In this document: positions 15,851 to 22,345 of the stretch, in pieces | How the letters are laid out: each line of letters begins with the position of its first letter | Numbering within the stretch: the stretch's first letter is position 1 | DNA from: Prevotellaceae bacterium UBA5903 | GTDB lineage: Bacteria > Bacteroidota > Bacteroidia > Bacteroidales > Bacteroidaceae | Length of the DNA: 24,602 bases | Assembly (NCBI GenBank): GCA_002431845.1 | Contig: DJEH01000056.1 | Span: 2,247 to 26,848, forward strand | Direction: 5' to 3' | The notes under the pieces: model-generated | Databases searched by the model: none | The model's input: the letters and a program-made list of their open reading frames with translations, nothing else | What the model was told of the DNA's origin: nothing | Made by a program: the position numbers and the translations under genes

Positions 15851-16114
15851 ATGAAGAATTTTCAATATAAACTCGGTGATAAAACCATAACCATCCGTCT
15901 TGACGAAAAGCAAGGAACCATTGCAGACTTCTTGGTAGATGGTTGGCATCACAAACCCGCAGACGACGAAATGCCCGCTTATGCAGCAGCAATAGCTTTG
16001 GCATTAATCGAGCACGAGGTTGAAATCGTTCACGACGATGAGCCAGGTATTATTACTGTTCAGCATCACCGCACCAATTGGAATAGTCCAAGTGAGATGA
16101 TGACACAAATTTAA
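15851..16114 (+). CDS. Small subunit of the carboxyltransferase complex (unnamed)
   Basis: 87 residues, soluble, with no membrane helix. The N-terminal half (MKNFQYKLGDKTITIRLD, GTIADFLVDG) is beta-rich and resembles the N-terminus of the biotin carrier encoded next door (MKQYKYTINGTQFDVTID, GSLAKVEVNG). The C-terminal half (PAYAAAIALALIEHEVEI, then HDDEPGIITVQHHRTNWNS) recalls the cytoplasmic tail of OadG-like gamma/delta subunits as I remember them, but without their membrane anchor. The position between the carboxyltransferase and carrier genes implies an assembly or accessory role. A GTG at 15806 would extend it by 15 residues, but the ATG at 15851 gives the conserved-looking start. Identity as a subunit is an inference. 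Confidence 0.65.
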   Translation: MKNFQYKLGDKTITIRLDEKQGTIADFLVDGWHHKPADDEMPAYAAAIALALIEHEVEIVHDDEPGIITVQHHRTNWNSPSEMMTQI

Positions 16115-16173
16115 GAATACAATAACGCATTCCATAAAGCATCTCTTTAAAACATCATACACAAAGAATAAAG

Positions 16174-16632
16174 ATGAAGCAATACAAATATACCATTAAC
16201 GGCACTCAGTTCGATGTAACTATCGATAGCATTAATGGATCATTAGCAAAGGTTGAAGTAAACGGCATCCCCTTTGATGTTGAAATGCAAGGTTCTTCGC
16301 TTGTAGAAGAAGCTCTACCTACTGTTTCAACCGATACAACTACAACAGCAGCACAACCTGCTCCTGCAGCAAGTGAAACTCCTGCAGCTGCTCCCGCAGC
16401 CAAGAGCGGTCCTGGTGCAGGCACACCAGTCAAGGCTCCACTTCCAGGCGTTGTCACTAAAATTCTCGTTAAGGAAGGACAAGCTGTAAAGAAAGGCGAA
16501 GTAGTACTTGTACTCGAAGCCATGAAAATGGAAAACAACATCACAGCAGAAGCTGACGGCACCATTAGCGGCATCTGCGTAAGCGCTGGCGACAGCGTAA
16601 TGGAGGGCACCACACTCATCACTATTGCATAA
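16174..16632 (+). CDS. Biotin carboxyl carrier protein
   Basis: 152 residues. Carries covalently bound biotin between carboxylation and transfer sites. A beta-rich N-terminal part (1-40) is followed by a flexible A/P/T-rich linker (about 50-85) and the biotinyl domain (86-152) with the canonical EAMKMENNI, where Lys118 is the biotinylated residue, and the glycine turn PLPGVVTKI. Last gene of the carboxyltransferase operon, 59 bases after the small subunit, followed by a strong hairpin. The organisation equals the gamma/MmdC subunit of decarboxylases or the carrier of an acyl-CoA carboxylase. Confidence 0.93.
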   Translation: MKQYKYTINGTQFDVTIDSINGSLAKVEVNGIPFDVEMQGSSLVEEALPTVSTDTTTTAAQPAPAASETPAAAPAAKSGPGAGTPVKAPLPGVVTKILVKEGQAVKKGEVVLVLEAMKMENNITAEADGTISGICVSAGDSVMEGTTLITIA

Positions 16633-16657
16633 GTTTAAGCACTCTACATTTTATATT

Positions 16658-16708
16658 CAATAGGCTCATGGTAAAGAGGTTTATTCTTTATCATGAGCCT
16701 ATTGTTTT
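16658..16708. terminator. Hairpin terminator between the biotin carrier gene and rnz
   Basis: Arms of 20 bp (16658-16677 and 16685-16704) pair with a single G-U wobble and a 7-base loop. TTTT follows the right arm on +, so it ends the carboxyltransferase operon. It can also form on the minus-strand rnz transcript, where the U-tract is poor. Confidence 0.85.
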
Positions 16709-16748
16709 ATAAAAAAGTCTACATCATATACGCCATCATTGCATCATA

Positions 16749-17666
16749 CTATATACTCAGCGTCATATTTTCTTCTGCCAATATAGTGTTTTCAAACACC
16801 GTTTGGGCCTCATCAAGCAACACGCTTTCATCGTCATATCGCGATGAGAAGTGTCCTATAACAAGTTTGCCCACCTCGGCAGCTTTAGCCATCTGTGCTG
16901 CTTGCAAGGCAGTAGAATGTAACGTCTCTATAGCTCTCGGCAAATTGTCTTGACCAAAAGTAGCTTCATGGTAGAGCAAATCTACACCTTTAAGCCATTT
17001 CACATTCTGAGGCTGATAGCAAGTGTCAGAGCAATAAGCATATGTTCGTCCCTTTTCAGCAGGATAAACCAATTCATCGTTCTTAAATGTTCTGCCATCA
17101 GGAGTTGTCCAATCTGCCCCTTGCTTAATACTATTTATAGCGTAATAAGGAATTTCAAGATAGTCTATCATATCCCGTCTGATATGAGGCAAAGGTGCTT
17201 TTTCCTTAAACAAAAAGCCACAGCAAGGCACTCTGTGCAACAAGGGTATAGTATACACACTTACCGAACGATCTTCAAAAATAAGGTGCGAGTCTTTGTC
17301 AGTAGGTAATGCATGAAACACCACATCATAGGCTATGCCTTTGCAAAAAAAATCAAGTTGTGGGCGCATCAACGTTTCGAGTTCTGCATGGGCATAAATA
17401 TGTATAGGCAATGTTCTGCCCGCCAACGATAACGTTGAGAGTAGCCCTATCAACCCAAAAATATGGTCGCCATGTAAGTGTGATATAAAGATATGCGACA
17501 AGCGAGCAAACTTTTGTCTTGAACGCCTAAACTGCACTTGTGCCCCCTCGCCACAATCAATCATATACAATTTTTCGCGTATATTAACCAATTGAGCCGA
17601 CGGCCAATGCTTCAATGTGGGCAATGCACTGCCGCAACCTAATATGTGAACATCGAACTTTTCCAT
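16749..17666 (-). CDS. rnz: Ribonuclease Z (tRNA 3'-processing endonuclease)
   Basis: 305 residues, the short bacterial form. Metallo-beta-lactamase-fold zinc enzyme that cuts the 3' trailer of tRNA precursors lacking encoded CCA. The metal-binding motif is HLHGDH (His63, His65, Asp67, His68), with the further ligand regions YCSDTCY, LYHEATFG and VIGHFSSRYDD. The N-terminus FDVHILGCGSALPT and DCGEGAQVQFRRSR fit RNase Z. The start at 17666 lies only four bases from its -7 box, so the mRNA may be nearly leaderless. It is divergent from mazG across 69 bases and convergent with the carboxyltransferase operon. Confidence 0.93.
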   Translation of the reverse strand: MEKFDVHILGCGSALPTLKHWPSAQLVNIREKLYMIDCGEGAQVQFRRSRQKFARLSHIFISHLHGDHIFGLIGLLSTLSLAGRTLPIHIYAHAELETLMRPQLDFFCKGIAYDVVFHALPTDKDSHLIFEDRSVSVYTIPLLHRVPCCGFLFKEKAPLPHIRRDMIDYLEIPYYAINSIKQGADWTTPDGRTFKNDELVYPAEKGRTYAYCSDTCYQPQNVKWLKGVDLLYHEATFGQDNLPRAIETLHSTALQAAQMAKAAEVGKLVIGHFSSRYDDESVLLDEAQTVFENTILAEENMTLSI

Positions 17667-17669
17667 ATC

Positions 17670-17678
17670 GCAAAGTTA
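17670..17678 (-). promoter_or_regulatory. -7 box of rnz, abutting the start codon
   Basis: On the minus strand TAACTTTGC is followed after three bases by the ATG at 17666. The expected transcript start (about 17663-17666) coincides with the start codon. No -33 TTG is present at the usual spacing. Confidence 0.5.
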
Positions 17679-17699
17679 CTGATTTCAACAATAAAAGTG

Positions 17700-17708
17700 T
17701 AATTTTGC
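17700..17708 (+). promoter_or_regulatory. -7 box of mazG and the men genes
   Basis: TAATTTTGC, with a predicted transcript start near 17714 and a leader of about 22 bases before ATG 17736. It is back-to-back with the rnz box, with only 21 bases between them, so the -33 contact regions of the two promoters must overlap. Confidence 0.5.
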
Positions 17709-17735
17709 ATATATAAATCATTATTCATATTCTCT

Positions 17736-18542
17736 ATGCATACACGTAGCGAAAAACTTGAAGCTTTTGGTCGTCTGCTTGATGTGCTCGACGAACTAAG
17801 AGAGAAATGTCCGTGGGACCGCAAGCAAACCAACGAGAGTTTGCGTCCCAACACAATAGAAGAAACTTACGAACTCTGCGATGCCCTTATCAAGAATGAT
17901 AAGAAAAACATCTGCAAGGAATTGGGCGATGTGCTCCTGCATGTTTGCTTTTATGCAAAAATAGGGTCAGAAACTGAGGACTTTGATATTGCTGATGTTT
18001 GCAACCAACTTTGCGATAAACTCATATTCCGTCACCCTCATGTATATCCCCCTAAGGGACAGGACGAAAAAAACAACGTCAACAACGAACAACAAGTTAG
18101 TGAGCAATGGGAAAAGCTTAAACAAAAAGAGAAGGATGGCAATAAAACAGTGCTTTCAGGCGTTCCTACCACTCTTCCAACACTAATTAAAGCCTATCGC
18201 ATACAAGACAAAGCACGTAATGTGGGCTTTGATTGGGAAGAACGCTCACAAGTGTGGAGTAAGGTAAAAGAAGAGATTGCTGAGTTTGAAGCCGAAGTTG
18301 AAAACATGGACAAGAAGAAAGCCGAAGAGGAATTTGGCGACGTCCTTTTCAGCCTTATCAATGCTGCGCGTCTCTACCATATCAATCCCGACAATGCGCT
18401 TGAACACACTAATCAAAAGTTTATTCATCGCTTTAACTATCTTGAAGCACACACACTTAAGCAAGGTAAACAGCTCACCGACATGACGCTTGAAGAGATG
18501 GATAAACTATGGAACGAAGCTAAAAAAGAAGAGAAAGAATAA
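17736..18542 (+). CDS. mazG: Nucleoside triphosphate pyrophosphohydrolase MazG
   Basis: 268 residues, the full two-domain bacterial form. Hydrolyses (d)NTPs, including aberrant ones, to NMP and pyrophosphate in the cytoplasm. The first MazG domain has LREKCPWDRKQTNESL (21-36), the Mg-binding EExxE (Glu42, Glu43, Glu46) and ELGD (62-65). The second has EEIAEFEAE (179-187) and EEFGDVLFS (198-206), also with intact acidic residues. The C-terminus FIHRFNYLE and LEEMDKLWNEAK match the family. It heads the men cluster: its TAA is followed directly, in the same frame and with no spacer, by the menF TTG start. A functional tie to menaquinone synthesis is not established; it may simply be an operon partner. 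Confidence 0.94.
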   Translation: MHTRSEKLEAFGRLLDVLDELREKCPWDRKQTNESLRPNTIEETYELCDALIKNDKKNICKELGDVLLHVCFYAKIGSETEDFDIADVCNQLCDKLIFRHPHVYPPKGQDEKNNVNNEQQVSEQWEKLKQKEKDGNKTVLSGVPTTLPTLIKAYRIQDKARNVGFDWEERSQVWSKVKEEIAEFEAEVENMDKKKAEEEFGDVLFSLINAARLYHINPDNALEHTNQKFIHRFNYLEAHTLKQGKQLTDMTLEEMDKLWNEAKKEEKE

Positions 18543-19607
18543 TTGAATTTCAACACCCCATATAGCAACACGCCAATCACCGCGAGCGTGCTATACCGTC
18601 TGCCCAATAGCAAGCATTTCACCCGTATCGTGCAGCATGGCATGCCGAAATGCTATACAACATTAAACGACGTTCCTCTTAGTGGAGGATACGTCGTTAT
18701 GCCGTTTGTAGTTACCAACAGTCAGCCTATTGTGTTCGTCACCCCCGACTCCATCAGTCGCGAAATGTTGCCTACACCCCAAGCAAGCATGCCCCATTCT
18801 ATAGAGCAATGCAACGCAAGCGACGAACGCGCCACTTATACGCAAGCATTTGCTAAGTGCAAGCAAATGCTCTTACAAGGGCAACTTCAAAAGGTTGTAC
18901 TTTCGCGCCGTTTGCAAGTAAAAAGCCAGCAGCCTTGGAGTGCCGAGAAACTTTTTGTGCAAGCTTGCCACAATCGTCCTAACAGTTTCATTGCCCTATG
19001 GACTACACCTCAAACTGGCACTTGGCTTGTAGCAACTCCCGAACCTTTATTGCAAAAACAAGGCAACAACTATAGCACTGTAGCCTTGGCTGGAACACTG
19101 CCTTACGATGCAACCTGTGCCACCCCACCCCTATGGGACGAGAAAAATCGTCAAGAGCAAGCACTTGTTGCCCATTTTATAGAGAGCCAAATACGTCCTA
19201 TCAGCCAATCGCTGTTATACTCCGACTGCCACACCATACGTTCGGGCAATATTCAGCATCTGTGCACAAACTTCTCGTTTAAGCTCAACAATAGCAGCAA
19301 CGAACGTTTGCTTTTACAATGCCTTCACCCCACTCCTGCCGTTTGCGGACTGCCTCAAGCCGAGGCTCTCCGTGCCATTATCGAAAGCGAATCTACCCCT
19401 CGCCAATACTATGCAGGCTTTAGTGGACCCTTTCATTTAGCCAAAGACGAAACGCAACTTTTTGTCTCGTTGCGCTGCATGCACCTGCAACCTAATTGTG
19501 CCACCCTCTATGCTGGCGGAGGCATTATGCCCGAGAGCAAAGAGCAAGCCGAATGGGACGAAACATGCCGAAAGTTGCAAACCATGCTCGATGTATTGAG
19601 GGGATAA
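18543..19607 (+). CDS. menF: Isochorismate synthase
   Basis: 354 residues. Converts chorismate to isochorismate, the first committed menaquinone step. The chorismate-utilising domain fills the C-terminal two-thirds: QLQKVVLSRRLQV (115-127) with the general-base lysine Lys117, ALAGTLPY (181-188), HPTPAVCGLP (262-271), YYAGFSGPF (289-297), and LYAGGGIMPESKEQAEWDET (322-341) with the Mg-binding acidic residues. The N-terminal region is short. The only start preserving the conserved TASVLYRLP strand is a TTG directly after the mazG stop, preceded by the purine-rich GAAGAGAAAG inside mazG. The first in-frame ATG (18642) would cut off this strand. Translational coupling to mazG is therefore likely. 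Confidence 0.9.
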   Translation: MNFNTPYSNTPITASVLYRLPNSKHFTRIVQHGMPKCYTTLNDVPLSGGYVVMPFVVTNSQPIVFVTPDSISREMLPTPQASMPHSIEQCNASDERATYTQAFAKCKQMLLQGQLQKVVLSRRLQVKSQQPWSAEKLFVQACHNRPNSFIALWTTPQTGTWLVATPEPLLQKQGNNYSTVALAGTLPYDATCATPPLWDEKNRQEQALVAHFIESQIRPISQSLLYSDCHTIRSGNIQHLCTNFSFKLNNSSNERLLLQCLHPTPAVCGLPQAEALRAIIESESTPRQYYAGFSGPFHLAKDETQLFVSLRCMHLQPNCATLYAGGGIMPESKEQAEWDETCRKLQTMLDVLRG

Positions 19608-19628
19608 ATGCACCATCTCTCAATGCTC

Positions 19629-19708
19629 TTTTTTAATAAAATAAGCTTCGGCTCGGCAATTGAAAACAAGTTTTCATTACGCTCGCCTTGCATTATTTTT
19701 TAATAAAA
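19629..19708. repeat. 13-bp direct repeats flanking a GC-richer palindromic block
   Basis: TTTTTTAATAAAA occurs at 19629-19641 and again at 19696-19708. Between them lies a 54-base block of different composition with a central perfect palindrome (TGAAAAC, two bases, GTTTTCA; 19661-19676) and partly matching GC-rich flanks (GGCTCGGCAAT / ATTACGCTCGCC). It fills most of the menF-menD gap (122 bases). It may be a small dispersed repeat element or chance A/T repeats around a hairpin. Confidence 0.4.
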
Positions 19709-19729
19709 AATACCTAAGATAAAGTATCT

Positions 19730-21352
19730 ATGTTTTGCAATACGCCCCAGGTAAACCAACTTACTTCGTTGCTTCTGTCGCATCATATCACCGACATCGT
19801 GGTATGTCCAGGCTCACGCAATGCCACTATTGTACACAATCTTAACGAACTCAAAGGGCGTATCAGCATTCATCCCGTTACAGACGAACGCAGCGCAGCC
19901 TTTGTAGCATTAGGCATGACCCTTGCCATCGAACGAGCTGTAGCCGTATGTGTCACCTCGGGTTCGGCATTGCTCAATTGCATTCCGGCAGTGGCCGAAG
20001 CCTACTATCGTCATTTGCCACTGCTCGTTATTTCAGCCGATCGTCCTACACAATGGATAAACCAACTTGATGGGCAAACCCTCCCACAGCAGCAAGCACT
20101 TATGCCCTACTGCAGTACATTTAGCATTTCAACGCCCCACACGCAAGACGACTTATGGCAAAACAATCGTAGCATCAACGAGGCCATACTCCGCTTACAG
20201 CACAATGGTGGCGGTCCGTCGCACATCAACGTAGCCATTGAAGAACCCATGTTTAGCTTCACCACAGCTACACTTCCCAACGAACGTACCATCAAGGAGT
20301 TTGCTGCCAACCAAGCGGCCTCTCCCCTTCCAGCAGAGGTTGTTAGGCTTATCAGTAGCGCTCGTTTGCCAGCTCTCATCATAGGTCAGTATGAAAAAGG
20401 CGACATACGCGAAGAGGTCAGTCAGCTCATCTCTAACTGCCAACTACTCGTTTTGCCCGAAATCATCTCCGACGTAGAGGGCAACCATCTTATGCACGCT
20501 TTCGATCATATATCCACAACCTCTGAGGCCATAAAGCCCGACGTCATTGTGCAGATAGGTGGCAATTTTGTTCATAAAAAATTCAAAACGCTCTTACGCA
20601 ACACACCTTGCCAAATAGTGCGCATAGGCACAGAGCAACACATGCCCGACACCTTTTGTCACCTCGCCTATTGGGTGCATGCCGATGTTTGTTGCGCACT
20701 TCATCAATTGGCCAATGAGTTGCCTAAGCAACAAAATAGCGTGGCGCAAGCCTATGTCCAGCTCAAACAAGTGCATGCAGAACTAACTTCGGCCGATGCC
20801 CAATTGCCCAGCAAGTTCAGCATGCACACTGCGCTTAGGGTATTAAAAGAGCAACTGTCCAAGCTCTCGCCCGCTATAACTTTGCATTTGGCCAATAGTT
20901 CTGCAGTGCGTGCAGCGGGGTTAGTGTTTGAGTCGGGTGCGTTTCCTATCTACTGCAACCGCGGTGCAAACGGCATTGAGGGCAGTTTGTCTACCGCAGT
21001 AGGTTATGCGCTGAAGATGTGGGGACTAAGCATTGTAGTGATTGGCGACCTCAGTTTTTTTTACGATGCCAACGCCTTGTGGAACACTCATCTGCCAGCA
21101 AATCTGCGCATACTATTGCTTAATAATGGCCATGGAGCCATTTTCGACCAATTGCAGGGTTTGTCTGCTTCAAAGGCTCGAGACGAATTTATTGCAGCTG
21201 GTGGCAAGCGTTTTACAGCACAAGGCGTCTGTGCCTCTTATGGTGTAGCCTATCAAAAGGTAGAAAATGCCAAGCAACTTGCCGATACCATGCCCCATTT
21301 CCTTAATGAGGATTACACCACTGCTCAACTCATTGAGGTTACGCTAAAGTAG
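19730..21352 (+). CDS. menD: SEPHCHC synthase (MenD)
   Basis: 540 residues. Thiamine diphosphate (ThDP)-dependent enzyme that joins isochorismate to the succinic semialdehyde unit from 2-oxoglutarate. The N-terminal domain shows VVCPGSRNATIVHNL (24-38), DERSA with the ThDP-activating Glu53 (Glu55 in E. coli MenD), and SGSALLNCIPAVAEAYY (77-93). The C-terminal domain shows NRGANGIEGSLSTAVGYA (410-427), the ThDP/Mg motif GDLSFFYDAN (439-448) and NNGHGAIF (465-472). All expected cofactor positions are present and the length is standard. The ATG at 19730 follows an A+T-rich gap from menF; no new -7 box is obvious, so transcription probably continues from mazG-menF. Confidence 0.95.
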   Translation: MFCNTPQVNQLTSLLLSHHITDIVVCPGSRNATIVHNLNELKGRISIHPVTDERSAAFVALGMTLAIERAVAVCVTSGSALLNCIPAVAEAYYRHLPLLVISADRPTQWINQLDGQTLPQQQALMPYCSTFSISTPHTQDDLWQNNRSINEAILRLQHNGGGPSHINVAIEEPMFSFTTATLPNERTIKEFAANQAASPLPAEVVRLISSARLPALIIGQYEKGDIREEVSQLISNCQLLVLPEIISDVEGNHLMHAFDHISTTSEAIKPDVIVQIGGNFVHKKFKTLLRNTPCQIVRIGTEQHMPDTFCHLAYWVHADVCCALHQLANELPKQQNSVAQAYVQLKQVHAELTSADAQLPSKFSMHTALRVLKEQLSKLSPAITLHLANSSAVRAAGLVFESGAFPIYCNRGANGIEGSLSTAVGYALKMWGLSIVVIGDLSFFYDANALWNTHLPANLRILLLNNGHGAIFDQLQGLSASKARDEFIAAGGKRFTAQGVCASYGVAYQKVENAKQLADTMPHFLNEDYTTAQLIEVTLK

Positions 21353-21407
21353 CCCCACTGCATCACACATATCAAATATCAATCATTCAAAAAAAAACAT
21401 CAACAAC

Positions 21408-22223
21408 ATGCGTACATGGAATACAATCAAAGAATACAAAGAGATACTCTTCGACGAGTATAATGGCATAGCTCGCATCACCATTAATCGTCCGCGCTAT
21501 CGCAATGCTTTCACCCCACTCACAGTGGCCGAGATAGGCGATGCCTTGCGCTATTGCCGCGAGGCGCAAGACATTTGTGTTGTGGTACTAACGGGTGCTG
21601 GCGACAAAGCCTTTTGTTCTGGAGGCGATATGCACGTAAAAGGTCGTGGCGGATATGTAGGCGGCGATGGCGTGCCTCGTCTCAATGTACTCGACGTTCA
21701 AAAGCAAATTCGCTCTTTGCCCAAGCCTGTCATTGCTATGGTTAATGGCTATGCTATTGGTGGCGGACACGTACTCCACCTTATGTGCGACCTTACCATT
21801 GCCTCCGAAAATGCCATATTCGGGCAAACGGGTCCTAAGGTTGGCTCATTCGATGCAGGCTTTGGAGCCTCGTATTTAGCACGCATTGTAGGCCAGAAAA
21901 AGGCTCGCGAAATATGGTTTATGTGTCGCCAATACACAGCTAAAGAGGCCGAGCAGATGGGCATGGTCAATAAGGTTGTACCCTTTGATAAACTCGAAGA
22001 TGAGGTTGTTGAATGGGCTGAAACCATGATGGAACGCTCGCCTTTGGCTCTGCGCATGATCAAGGCTGGGCTCAATGCCGAACTTGATGGGCAAGCCGGC
22101 ATACAAGAGCTTGCAGGCGATGCCACTATGCTTTATTATATGCTCGACGAGGCGCAAGAGGGTGGCAGAGCTTTCCTTGAAAAGCGCAAACCTAACTTTA
22201 AGAAATATCCCAAACTGCCCTAA
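21408..22223 (+). CDS. menB: 1,4-Dihydroxy-2-naphthoyl-CoA synthase (MenB)
   Basis: 271 residues, crotonase fold. Performs the intramolecular Claisen ring closure of O-succinylbenzoyl-CoA (OSB-CoA). It matches E. coli MenB closely: GDKAFCSGGDMHVKGRGGY (65-83), GYAIGGGHVLHLMCDL (114-129), and FGQTGPKVGSFDAGFGASYL (138-157). The QTG triplet (Gln140, Thr141, Gly142) corresponds to the Gln154/Gly156 pair of the bicarbonate-dependent type of MenB, so this enzyme is predicted to use bound bicarbonate as base. The C-terminus LDGQAGIQELAGDATMLYYM is typical. It starts 55 bases after menD and is followed by a hairpin before menC-menE. Confidence 0.96.
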   Translation: MRTWNTIKEYKEILFDEYNGIARITINRPRYRNAFTPLTVAEIGDALRYCREAQDICVVVLTGAGDKAFCSGGDMHVKGRGGYVGGDGVPRLNVLDVQKQIRSLPKPVIAMVNGYAIGGGHVLHLMCDLTIASENAIFGQTGPKVGSFDAGFGASYLARIVGQKKAREIWFMCRQYTAKEAEQMGMVNKVVPFDKLEDEVVEWAETMMERSPLALRMIKAGLNAELDGQAGIQELAGDATMLYYMLDEAQEGGRAFLEKRKPNFKKYPKLP

Positions 22224-22274
22224 GCGCTCTTGACTCATAGCCACAATTAAAGAACATAAATAAATTTAACAAGC

Positions 22275-22330
22275 AAGGTCGCTTCGGCACATGTTCACCC
22301 CCTGAACACTTCAGCTGAAGCGACCTTTTT
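22275..22330 (+). terminator. Hairpin with U-tract between menB and menC-menE (terminator or attenuator)
   Basis: Fourteen pairs (22275-22288 with 22314-22327, one G-U) close a 25-base loop that contains a second small stem, GTTCA-CCCCC-TGAAC (22293-22307). TTTTT runs to 22330. It looks like a rho-independent terminator, yet the next gene of the same pathway starts only 15 bases later without a convincing promoter, so it may act as a partial terminator. Confidence 0.75.
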
Positions 22331-22345
22331 AAATACAACTTTATT

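Noticed and set aside
16206..16622. 138-codon minus-strand frame opposite the biotin carrier
   Set aside because: It is the complement of the Ala/Pro-rich linker and biotinyl domain; the translation is low-complexity A/G/S/V.
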